Positions 36,205-48,093 of a DNA stretch of 64,000 nt are shown here, one piece after another. The stretch covers positions 9,480,662-9,544,661 of the forward strand of contig CM034132.1 of assembly GCA_019914995.1 (NCBI GenBank), read 5' to 3'. Numbering within the stretch: position 1 is the stretch's first letter; each line of letters starts with the position of its first letter. The position numbers and the translations under genes were made by a program. The notes below the pieces were generated by a model. The model was not told the DNA's origin. It worked only from the letters and a program-made list of their open reading frames with translations, and did not search any database. The DNA comes from Acanthochlamys bracteata (taxonomy: Eukaryota > Streptophyta > Magnoliopsida > Pandanales > Velloziaceae).

Positions 36205-39200
36205 ATGATTGCTCCAAGGTCTACGGGAAATGTTTCAATGCAGTTCTCCTATCAAGGCAACCAAGCGATGTCCAATCACTTCCATCAGAATGGCAGCACC
36301 TTGTTACCTGCTGCACAAGATACAAGGCATGCTTTAGGATCTTTGGGTATTGATTCAGAAACAAAACGTTTGATATTGAACAATTTGTAAGTTGGTTTAT
36401 CATTATAATGTTCAGATTGAGATTCAGATTTCAGATAACATGTTTTCTTAGTCTTTTTATAATGGGTCACAATCTCTAACAAATATAAGATTAGATCTAC
36501 ATTTAAGGTTGACCCTTATCAGATAATTGCATATATCCTTTCATTTTTCTGTACATTACTTCCAGGATAATACATCTTACTGTTGTTCTTATTGCAGATC
36601 TGGATTTGTGAGGGAGTCAACATTTAGTGGGTATGAAGAGAAATCTAATGCAATGGTTTTGCATCCATGGAATGGAAATCTTTCTGAAGAAGCTAAATTA
36701 GAGGTTGGCTACAGTTGATCAGTTTGTGATAAATCGTTTTTCTCAATTAATGCATAAATTATGGCAACCTGCTTTCTTCCATTTAGGAAGGGTGTCACCT
36801 ATAGACATTCTTGTGCTGTATCTTTCATTTGTTCTGGTTTCTAGTTTTTTCCAATGTCTGAACATGCTGAGGACTCAAGACTGTATTCTTAGGAACTCAT
36901 CCATGCAATTTCCAGTTACCTAATGCTCAATCATATACATGTAGCTTTTATTAAAATCTTTACGCGTTCAGGTCTTTTCAAAACTATAGTAATATTGTTT
37001 GTTTTAGTATTTCTTTCTATGTTATTTTATCAGATGTCTGACTTTGACTGAAGAGGATCCAGCTGCAGTTCAAAAGGATCTGAGCAAGATTAGAATTCTT
37101 TATTGATAGGTTACACATATTTGTCATTCTGTATTTTATTTTGATTCTAAACTTGAGTATAATGATAAAAGTGTCTTATAAAACTTGAATGAGGATTTGA
37201 GCAAGAGTCAGTTATGAATTATTTTGTTATTTGAATTAAGCTGTTGGAAACATAAAAGGGCAGCGGAGACCTTACTGATTTCACCACAAGTAATGGCCCC
37301 ACATAATAGAATATGGATTGCTGCAACATTGTGGATGTTGGATAATTACATCTTTTCGCCAACCATTCCGATATTTGTTTTGCTGCATTTGCACTAATTT
37401 TTGAAGTTCTTGTGAGGCCTTTCTTAATGTAGCTGTTATTTTGTGTTAATATACTGAATTTCATACCTTTCTGTTGTTTTTGTACATTATAGGGTCCTGG
37501 CACCAACCTTAAGAATCTGGAACATAGATTGAGCTACTTCCATAAACTTGGCGGTTGTGACAGCAAGGAGTTTTTGCCCTACATTTTATCTTCGCCAATC
37601 AGTTCTACATTATGCAATTTAGAAATTATGCACAATATGGAAGTCACTTCTCCATCTCTTTCTGCTAACAGTTCCTTCACTTCAAGCTTAGATGATAGTA
37701 ATTCTTTAAGGAGATCCACTTCTTTTGCTGCCATGGCTCCCGTTAACAGTATGTCTGCCCAACATAGTGAGTTCTACTCGTATGACCATTTTGTAAGTTT
37801 ATGTTATTGGGTTTTGTTATGGCATTCTAATGCTGTTACCCATTCTGTGCAGAGTCCTTACCTATTGAACGTTTGCTGGGAGGTGCAATCATTGATTCAC
37901 ATAATATTGGAATGCATTGCACAACTGAAGTTTCAGACAAACCCAACTTGAGGACTGTTGTATCTTCTGGTTCAATTGAGGAGGGTTTTAGTACAGATAT
38001 TCCAACAATGCAACAGCATAGTAATATCGGAACTAGGGAAAGTCCCTTCTTGAATAATGGTGGATTTAATGAATTGTCTGCCATGTCTTCAGTTCCTTCT
38101 CTTTATAAGAATGCTGACGAGCTTCCTGGTGATGGCCTTTATTTTTCTATGGATAATCTTTATCATGACAGTCAATCAGTATTTGGTCAAGGTTGCAAGA
38201 ATTCATATGCATATGGTAATACTTATAGTTGATGTCACTAAAGGATTTACTACATAATCTCAAATCATCTTTTTGTTATTAGTTTGCTAATGTTATGAAA
38301 GTATTTCTCTTTTTGCTTTATGTTGGGTTTAAATGGTTTTGTTATTTGTTCTGCAAGGTAACATACATGTAAGGCCAAATACAGCATCCTTTGCACCTGG
38401 AGACCTGCCTACATCATCTAGTAGTATGAGAAATGAAAACAGAAGGATGACCACCTCATCCATCCATTATTCAACTGATAATATCTCAAGAGTGTACCAA
38501 TATTTGAACTTCGATACAATATCTCATGCTCAGGAAGAATATGAAGGTTTACTCCATTCACTAACAAATGGCTGTGGACCTGCTCCCACAAGAGAGTATG
38601 TAAGAAAATATAATCAGCTTGGGGAAGAGCCTGAGCAGTCCTGGAACAAGCAGCAGTTGTTTGATGAAGGATTGACAAAGGGTCAAAACTCTAAGCAGCA
38701 TCATAATCTAGCCGGGTGCAACCTATCAGATATTGCCCTTGTAGAAAGGAGTCAGAACATGATAAGAAGACACACTCCAAATAAACCGATGCCACCAGAG
38801 CTGTTGGAAACCAGAAATGTAGCTTGGGAAGTGGCACCTCCGCAAGAAAATTCTATGCTGAATCATGTCCCTGACTCTGTTTCTTCTACTTCCTTAAACT
38901 CATTACGAAGACAGGTACAGCTCACTAGTGAACAGAAGTTTCTGAGCATGTACAATCATGTAGTATCATGTTCAGATTCGCAAAGATGTGGAGTGAATGC
39001 ATGCATGAGAACAAGGATGATACTTCTTCACATAGGTAGCTGTAAAGATGTTCACTGTAAATGCTATCAATATAAAAAAGTGCTTCATCACCACCGCACT
39101 TGCTCTAGCAGTAATCCTAGTATGTGCAATCCTGTTAAAGAAATCATATGTTCTTCCTCGATGAAAAGAAATGAAGCTGTGACTCAATTAAGGTCTGCAT

Positions 39201-42200
39201 CTTCTGATTGTCACACAGTAGAATATCATCAGCCAGCCTCTAAACGGTTGAAGACTTCGGAAGACTCTTGCTTGTCTCATTCTTGTCATAGTGACGTTTC
39301 TCAAATTGCAGTAGGAGTTGCATGTTTTACAGATTCTCCATCACAAAAAATAGATATACTTGATGTAAGAGGAGCATCTGGAAATGCTGAACTTACGAAT
39401 ATGAACAACAATTCAAATGCTTGTACTTCAGGATCTTCCACACAAGAAAACTCATTGAATATTACTAATTCGTGCCATAGTGAAGCTTCGCAGATATCAG
39501 AAGCAGTTGGAGATTGCACTAATCTTAGTCCTAAATTGCTTCAAGTTAAGATTTTGAAGCCTGAGGCAAATTCATCTACTTCTTCTCAGGGAAGCTCTGT
39601 GAAATCTTGTGAATCAAAATTGGAGGAACCAGAAGTAGCTATAGAAGTCCAGCGGCCTATATTGTCAATAATTAGAGAGCGTGCATCAGCATATGTTGAA
39701 AAGAAATGCTTTGAACTTGACATAAAAGCTCAAAACACATGTTTAGATGCCAAATCTGATGTTCAGGCTTTATCATCTGCTACATTTGCGACTGAAACAA
39801 AGACTGGGAAGCCAAAAATGAGAGGTGTTTCATTAGTCGAGTCATTTACTCTCGAGCAAGTGAGGGCACACATATCGGGTCTCAGGCAGCAGTTTAGTCA
39901 GGTCAGTAAATGCATCTTGTATGGTTGTCTCAAACAATTATCATTTGTAGATTCTGCATATTTGTTTTTAACATGGAGATGCTTGGAGTCAGAATATCTG
40001 GGCTTAAAATTTGCATTCCATATTACAAACAGAAGATCCTTGTTACTTGTTAGCCAATTTGGGTATGATCACTTTGTTAAAGCATATATATGTATATGTA
40101 TGTATGCATGTATATAGATATGCATTACTAGATGCTCAAGCTTTAATGCTTGTATGGGTTGATATGTTTGCGGTTATTGCGGATGCTCCTATCTTTCCAA
40201 GGAATAAGCTCAATTGAGAAGGTTTACTTGTTATAGCTATGAGGTGACTGACTTATACGGATTCTTTCTAGTCATTTCTAACATGAGTATTTTCTTGTAA
40301 AATGGTTTACTTGTCATAGCTTCATGTATTTCTTGAAAAGAAGTGCCATGCCATGAATACATGTAGTTTGCATAAATTTTTGTGATCTTTAGTTTGTCAG
40401 GTCTTAGTGTCATGGGAATTTTGTTATCTTTTGCAGAGTAAAGCGAAGCAAGAAAACGTTAAAAAGGAACAGGTGTTGGATGATTACTCCTGCAGCTTGT
40501 GTGGAATGGAGAATCTTCTTTTTGAGCCTCCTCCTAGATTCTGTTTGTCATGTTCTAAACCAATCAGCCCAAAGGGAATGTATTTTTCTGCGGAAGAGGT
40601 TGAGACTGCATCAAACAGAAATGATTCCCAGAGATTCATTTGTAGCAAATGCCATGGCATCCCTGGTGAGACTATCAAGTTTGTAGGCGGAGAGATTCCA
40701 AAGTCAAGCTTTAGAAGGAGGTGGAATTATGCTGAAACAGATGCAGAAAGTGAATCCGTAAGTCTTTTAATTTTTATTTGATGATGTTATCACATTGCAT
40801 ACATTTATAATCTGTTATGTTTTCTAGTGGGTGCAATGTGACAAGTGCAAGATCTGGCAACACCAGATATGTGCACTTTTCAACTGTAAAACAAATGATG
40901 CTGAGCAGGCTGAGTACACCTGTGCAAATTGTCTTTTGGGTGAACTGGAGAGTGGAGAGAACAGAGCTTTATCCAAATACAAAATTCTTGGATCGCATGA
41001 CTTACCAAAATGTGCACTAAGTGATCATATAGAAGGATGGCTTTTTAAACGCCTTAAGGAGGAGAGGCAAGAAAGAGCGCATATGAACGGGAAGGCATTG
41101 GATGAGGTAAGTTCTTCTGAATCTCAAACTCTTTTTGTCTGGAAATGCTTGGTTCTTGTTAAAACGTGTTTGCAAGAATGTACTAGAATCCGTATTGGTT
41201 ACCTTTCCAATGTTAGTGCCAGGTTCAAGTTTGTATATTTATTTTTGTAGCAACTTAGCATGTGGTTTTGATCTAAGATCATATGGATGTATATTTAATT
41301 ATTATTTGCTATGTATCCTTGTCATGAAAATGTATGGTTTGACGTGCCTGTTGATTGGAAAAGCTTAGTTCGGAGCCATTGCTTTAACTTGTATTAACTT
41401 GTGGGCTATTTGCCAGTAGTAGATATTAGAAGCAGTTATAAGGTGTTGGATGATGAATGCTGCTTGGAACGGTCACCTCCATTTCATTTTAAAATATAGT
41501 TATAGTAATGATTTTATGATTGACGACCTTAGTCTTGATTCTCTTACAAAGCACCTAAGTCGATAAGTGAACTCTTCCCAGACTGCTTCCATCTGAAAAA
41601 ATTATTTTTACTAACCATATTATGGTGTTCATCGTAAAATCAAGGAATTTTGCATGTCACGAGTTAGGTTTTGGATTTTCTGTCTCTTAAATGTCTTCTA
41701 ATTACATTTTGCATAGTTTGGATTTCAACTTGATGCGAGGAAAATGGTTAGTTTGCTATAATAGACCACTGTAATGGCACATCCATAAGAGGCAAACTTT
41801 ATTGGCAACTTGGCAAAAAAGGACTACTGTTATTTTCCAATTTGAAGTTGACTACTATTATTTTCCAATTTGAAGTTTGCTTTTCTAAAGTTAGGCTGGT
41901 TCCTTGGTATGGTAAAAGTGTTATACCATAGATCCTAGCATAACTTCTTTCCCAGTTGGAGAATCTGGATTGGTGGATGTTTATCTGTTGATGATGTGAA
42001 TATCTGTTCAACATGTAAGATTCCTTGGAGGTGCTCTTTTCCTGTGTGAGAATGAGATGTTATATTCTGAAGGATAATAAAACATCTTACGCGTGCACAT
42101 TTAGTTAAAAATATTTAAGGTTTTATTTAGAATGAAGTACGGAAAATAAGTCATAGTAAAGAACTTCCAAAGCCCATCTGGAAGTGATTGCTTCTCCTAA

Positions 42201-45200
42201 GTTTGCTTCACAGATGCTCTTTACTTCTCCCAACCCCTGATTCTAACCCATGGCTTTGACCTTAATATCCAGTGAAGCCTAAGACGATGTCTTTTTTCTG
42301 GTCTCATTTGTGTGATACTTAACTATGTTTTGTTTTGAACTGAAATTTCCATCAAAAGGTTCCAACTGCGGAAGACCTTGTCATCAGAGTGGTATCACAA
42401 ATTGACAGGAAAGTACAAGCCAGGGAGGCATTTCGAGAAGTTTTTCAAGATTATCCATCAGAATTTCCTTGTGTATCAAAGGTTTGATAAGTTTCTACAA
42501 ATATTTAATGTGAAATCCATAGAGACATATGTTTGGAGACAGTTTCAATTCATGCTTGTTCCTTTATGTCCCCAGGCTATCCTTTTGTTCCAGAAGATTG
42601 AAGGCGCAGATGTTTGCCTTTATGGCATGTACGTACAGGAATTTGGTTCAGATTGCCCATTACCAAATCAAAGACATGTTTGCCTCTCATACATAGACTC
42701 TGTGAAGTACTTCAGGCCAGAAATAAAAGCTGCTACTGGCGAGGCTCTCAGAACATTTGTGTACCACGAAATCTTGGTATTTAAGTTGACATTGATGCAC
42801 TGTTTTAGTCAACAGGAAAATAAGTCTGATGCTGTATTGTATATTAATTTTACATGCAAGTCTTCCAGTAAATGAAAATTGGTTCTTGTGTGCATTTCTT
42901 ATATTTGCATCACAGATTGGATATCTGGATTACTGCAAGAAGCGTGGTTATGTTAGCTGTTACATATGGGTATGCCCACCTGTGAAGCGAGATGACTATA
43001 TTCTATACTGCCATCCTGAACAGCAGAAGTTGCCAAAGTCTGATAAACTTCGTGAATGGTACGTGATATTGTTGTTTCACATATCTTGAATGTGATGTCT
43101 TTTTCAGATAATCTTGTAAGGCCTGATTTTTCAGATGTTCCTACTTCTTCCTTCCAGGTATCAAGCAATGATACGGAAAGCAGCCAAGACAAAAGTTGTT
43201 GTCGAGAGCACAAATTTGTACGATAAATTCTTTGTACAAACAAATGAATGCAAGGTCAAGATCACTGCATCTCGCCTGCCATATTTTGACAGCGACTATT
43301 GGCCAGGGGAAGCAGAAAAGCTCCTCCGCAATGATGGTAACATTTCACGAAGAAAATCCAAAAAGGCTGCAACTGATAGAGCCTTAAGGGCTGCTAGACG
43401 TGATTCGTCAGATGGGAATCCTAAGGATATTCTACTGATGCATGAAGTAAGCGTCCTTTGCAATGTTTTCTTCCCATGATTTACATCATTTTACTCATGT
43501 TGGAGTGCCTTACTTCAGTATGATGTGTATTGTGAATATGGTCTTGGTTATCTAAACCACGAACTTTAAACTTCTTTCACTAATATGTAGCATTTTTGTG
43601 ACATTCCAAATCCAGTTTTCATAGTCTGGGTGGCTCATTAGTGACCGTCACATAGTGGCTTACTGTTTGAATAAGGGGAGTGGCTAATTGACTTTTAGTA
43701 TTTGCTTCCATTCGTATGTGTTTATGCAGCTGTATCTAGTAAGACAGTTCATAGGCTCGAATTGTGGGTTTGCCTGGGTAGCTGCATGTCTTTGCATTCT
43801 TGTGATTCTCCTTTTTTACTTCAAGCTCTTTTCTCTTTTTTTCCCCTTTTTCTTTAGATATTTTTAATTTATTTAATATTTTTAATAAACAAACTTCCAT
43901 CCAAAATTTAACCTCAATTTCTGGGACATGATCAAATGGCAATTTTGATTCACATTGCGCTGCATAGAGGGTTCTATGTAGAGAGAGGAGAGCCAATGTA
44001 AGGCGCAAGTGTTGCTGCCAACACCATTCTGTAGAAGGCTCGGTTTTAGGATATTCTATATCTTTGGTATTTGGCATTCACAAATGCTCATCATACTCCT
44101 TACTTTTCAATTGGTGCTCTTTCTGCCATCCGAGTTTTCTGTAACTGGCTATATAATCATTGAGTTCTCGATTAGGTGTTAGAATCTATTATGATATATT
44201 TGACCTTAGTATCCAGTGAACCCTAAGACGATGTCTTTTTTCTGGTCTCATATATGAGCACTTTCATCTTATTGTTTTTGTGAATTATAATTATTCTGAA
44301 TGTTTTAGTTACTTAATATTTCCCGTTGCTTTGCTAATTATGTATTTTTTTCTTTAAACTACCAACAGCTTGGAGAATTTATTCGGCCCATGAAAGAAGC
44401 CTTTGTTATGATCCACCTGCAGCATACTTGCAAGCATTGTTGTGATCCTATTCTAACTGGAAAGCTCTGGGCTTGCAATCTTTGCAAAAACTTTCATCTT
44501 TGTGAAAAGTAAGCTTTTTCTAAAATGTGTTATCATATAGTTCTATTTTTTTTCTCCTTAAAATAATTCATTTTTTCTGAAGATTTAATGAATGAATGGC
44601 ATGTCATTTGTGCTTATATTCTGCAATGGTAGCACATCTTTTCATTTCCTTGTTTTGATGGCTCTTTCATAATTCTAGTTGTCTTCTTAAGAAGAATCCT
44701 TTTAGCCATAGCTTCAACGTAGCTCAATTTTGGTATTTTTGTTAGAGTTTTTGTAAGTTGGATAAATTTGGTTCTAAAAATTTCATTTTCCATTTAGTTT
44801 TGCATTGTATAGCATGGCTATAGCTTTTTATCATGAATCTGTAAGAAATAATTGTTACTACTTGCTTGTGCTTGGCTTTGATAGTGTCAGCTTCGTTGAC
44901 ATGTGCCTCTTTGGAGTAGACATTTTTGGCCGGTTGGTATGCCCTATAGATATCAATAATGACACAGCCATTAATGAATATAACTTAAATAAAAATCTAA
45001 AGTTGAAGGCCAAAAGTGGCCTCGATGTGATCAAGTATTCTTTAGACTTGGATGCACGACTTTGAAAATGACTCAAAGCCTTTGCATCAAGTTCCTATAA
45101 AAGTCTTTTGCCATAATTCTCTTGAATCAAGTCCACTGTTTGACATGATCAATAGCAGCACTTCTTAAGTAGAAATGGTTATCACGAATTCTGTTGCTGA

Positions 45201-47032
45201 TGCTTGCACAGCACAAAAAGCAAACTATTCCTAGGCATCTGTTTTAACTAGTTTAATTTGTCACTAGATTGTGATCTTTATCCTAGCATATGCAATTTAG
45301 ATGGCAAAGTTTCATGATTAGTTGCTATTCTCTTAGCCTTGCTCAGCCAATCCTTGAAGTTATTTTTGACTTATCGATGTTGCATGTAGATGTCATGAAA
45401 TAGAGAAAATGCTCGACAAGAAGGAGAGGCACCCTATACATGTGAAAGAAAAGCATGACTTCCACATGGTAGGTTTTGAGATCCATGTTTGGTCTTTTAA
45501 ATGGTCCTATTCTTTTCTTTCACCAACTTTTCTAACAACTTCAGGTTGATGTGGACGTGGTTCCTGTAGATACAAGTGATCAGGATAAAACTGTAATAAA
45601 TGAGTTTTTTGATACTCGGATTGGTTTTCTTAGCATTTGTCAAGGAAACAATTACCAGTTTGACACGCTTCGGCGAGCAAAGCATTCGACAATGATGATC
45701 CTTCATCAACTGCACCATCAAGCTGTTTCTGCTCTAGGTCCTTCTTGCATTGATTGTCACAATAGCATTGAATCAGCTGAAGGTTGGCGCTGCTTAACCT
45801 GTCCTGACTACAATATATGCGATTCTTGTTATAAAACAGAAGCTATCAGGCACCATCACAAGTTGGCAAGTAGATCTGAGAAGGTTGATTCTCAGACTTT
45901 GCAGCTTAAAGAGATTCCTCAAGATCAAAGACTTCAGGTATGATGGCCATGCATGCAATTTACTGGTTCATGAACTATGTCGGCCTTTAACTCATTTGTT
46001 TTGCATCGAGACGTTGACTTGTTTCCTGAATGCTTTCTTGGTTGACTCTCTGATTTGATATATTTACTTGCTGTTGCCACCATCCAATGTTGGGAGGAGG
46101 TGTTGAGTTTCTTGGCTAGCTCTTCTAAACCCTTGAATTGTGTCTAGGCATGTTTAATCTATAACAGCAAGCACTTGGCAGTGCTTACCAGTTTGAGTGA
46201 CGTGTTTATGGGGGATTGGGTGCTAGAACAACATCAGTTTTGCATGTTGATAATTGCACACATTAATGCAATAGGTGCAACAGAATAATGAATAGCTGTT
46301 TTCTGTAAAGTAATCTGTTCCGTGTTGAACACATGGGTTCAGTGAGTTTTGGCAAAAATGATTTTCACTGAATGCCACGCCTCTGTAAATGAATATAACA
46401 TTTCCGTGATGCATCATGGATTCTTTTGGTACATCTGATTGGTGGGAGGACCATTTGAAGGAAAAGGTAGATTTTTGGTACACTTGACAGTTCAATTATG
46501 CTAAGAAGCATATACTTTTTTTTTGTTGATTATGGGTCTTTATCTTCTCACTTTGTTTTGTGTTTCTGTTTTCCTTGTTCTGTGCAATGCAGTTGCCTTC
46601 ATGTACTCTTCTAGTTTAACATTCTATATTTCAGGTTGAACAGGCTGTTCTGAATGTTTTGACACATGCTCCCAGCTGCTCTGATCGTCAGTGTGCCGTG
46701 CCTTTCTGTTTGAAACTTAAAGTTCTCTTCCATCATGGTGCGAGGTGCCAAGTCCGTGCAAAAGGAGGTTGCAATGTTTGCAAGAAAATTTGGAGAATTC
46801 TAGCGGAGCATTCTTGCTCTTGCAAAGATTCTGAGTGCCGAGTTCCACGGTGCAAGTACGCCTGCAATCAACTGTTCTTTCTCGTTCTTCTTCTTGTATT
46901 CTGTTCCATTCTGCCCTCAATACTTATTGAGCTTTGTTGACAATCTTCAGGGATATAAAGGACAGGAAGAAGAACACCCAGCTTCAATCTGATTCTCCAA
47001 GGACAGCTGCTTTGACAGAGAGTAGTAGATAG
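36205..47032 (+). CDS. Histone acetyltransferase of the CBP/p300 family (HAC type, HAC2-like)
   Basis: Sixteen exons: 36205-36386, 36598-36703, 37493-37766, 37853-38215, 38358-39901, 40437-40757, 40828-41106, 42359-42481, 42576-42776, 42916-43058, 43158-43446, 44369-44508, 45390-45468, 45545-45937, 46635-46855, 46951-47032; 4740 bases, 1579 residues. Domains in order: N-terminal Ser/Asn-rich part; TAZ1 (about 500-575, [20 protein letters not shown]); PHD finger (about 930-980, [19 protein letters not shown]); KAT11 acetyltransferase domain (about 1020-1290, [49 protein letters not shown]); ZZ finger 1 (CKHCC..CNLC..CEKC); ZZ finger 2 ([16 protein letters not shown], about 1414-1455); TAZ2 (1479-1560). 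HAC proteins acetylate histones H3/H4 and act as transcription coactivators in the nucleus. HAC2 is proposed because of the adjacent PSP gene. The N-terminal joining of exons 2 and 3 is the least certain part. A poly(A) signal AATAAA lies near 47449. Confidence 0.88.
41822..41877 (+). repeat. 28-bp tandem duplication in a HAC intron
   Basis: Two adjacent 28-base units starting GACTACTRTTATTTTCCAAT differ at one position. It lies in the intron between the exons ending 41106 and starting 42359. Confidence 0.85.
42255..42307 (+). repeat. 53-bp repeated sequence, copy 1 (HAC intron)
   Basis: TTTGACCTTAATATCCAGTG ... CTGGTCTCAT. It matches 44199-44251 with two differences and lies about 50 bases upstream of the exon starting at 42359. 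Confidence 0.85.
44199..44251 (+). repeat. 53-bp repeated sequence, copy 2 (HAC intron)
   Basis: TTTGACCTTAGTATCCAGTG ... CTGGTCTCAT, 51 of 53 bases identical to 42255-42307, in the same orientation, about 120 bases upstream of the exon starting at 44369. Confidence 0.85.
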
Positions 47033-47799
47033 CGGAGACATTGATGATAATACTTGATCAATATTTTACGAAGAGATCAGAAGAATGACATTAGATCTTG
47101 GGAAGGATTGGGTAATGCTAAGGGTGGTGTAAAGGGACAACAACCTCCGTTTTTCGAGAAATAATCTCGGCTGAGGAGGTGTTGAAGGGTAGTGTACATA
47201 CAACTGATACCGTAGACAGGTTTTAGGGTGAACTGTCTAACTTTTCATCGGACTAGGAAGTAGATAGCCAGGAGAAGAGCTGTACAGGAAGTAGGATCTC
47301 TGGGTTACCTTCATGATCAGCAGCCGTGATATAGAGGAAGTAATTTCTGTAGCGACTTATTAGTAGTCAAGAGGATGAGCATATTCTTTTTGTGAGGATG
47401 AAATAATGGCGAAGCTGCTGAATTTACTCCTGTATATATTCAGAGCAATAAAAGAGGACCTTTTTGTTTTCTTTTTTTAACCTTCACATTAGTGGTGATT
47501 GTTTGAGGATTCGGGAACGTTTAGTAGTGCTTTCTAAATATTTATCATTTTAAATAAATATTTCGTACTTTTTAGTAAAATTTTTGTACAGTATTTTTAC
47601 ATAAAATTTTAAAATTAAAAATTTTCTAGATTGTTTCCTCGGCGCACTCGTTTGATTTGCATATTCTTGGTATACACTTGGTTGACACTTTCAAATTAAG
47701 TAGCCACCCATTCTAGCTTTTTTAAGCTCACGAGTGACAAAAAAGCACTTCACTTTTGTTAAGAAGTAGCTAGCAGCAAAACTCTGTCCAAATTAATGA
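47033..47799. other. HAC 3' UTR and intergenic
   Basis: The 3' UTR probably runs to about 47460 (AATAAAAG near 47449). The rest is AT-rich spacer and the promoter of the small gene at 47800. No other feature is seen. Confidence 0.5.
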
Positions 47800-48093
47800 A
47801 TGGCTCCTCCTCTTACTACTACTGCTTCTACCTTTCTCCTCATTCTTCTTCTACTAGTAATGCTTTGCAGCTTATGTAATCCACACTGGCTTCCTAACAG
47901 TAGTAATATTGGTGGTGGTTATCACCCTGCAGCTCCTCCGACGAACTTCCACCGTCATCGCGTGAGACACTACTTTCTTCCTCCGAGACATCTCGTACCA
48001 ACACAACTCTGCGCGCCATTAGCTCTCGCCGCTCTTGTTCCTGAAGCTCTTGCTCCTTCTTGGTCTGTTATATGTTTAGAGCTTATTTTTTGA
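47800..48093 (+). CDS. Putative small secreted protein, 97 residues, unrecognised
   Basis: A single-exon open frame, GC-richer than its surroundings. It starts MAPPLTTTASTFLLILLLLV, a good signal peptide, followed by a short Asn/Gly/His/Pro-rich part with basic RHRVRHYF and PPRHLVPTQLCAPLALAAL. The length and layout (secretion signal, variable spacer, basic C-terminal segment) suit a peptide-hormone precursor. I see no CLE, IDA, CEP, RALF or EPF signature, and the stop follows a hydrophobic tail rather than a typical peptide box. A chance open frame, or one exon of a longer gene, remains possible. Confidence 0.4.
   Translation: MAPPLTTTASTFLLILLLLVMLCSLCNPHWLPNSSNIGGGYHPAAPPTNFHRHRVRHYFLPPRHLVPTQLCAPLALAALVPEALAPSWSVICLELIF

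Noticed and set aside
44805-45065. 86-codon open frame
   Set aside because: Inside a HAC intron, in conflict with clean splicing from 44508 to 45390; no domain.
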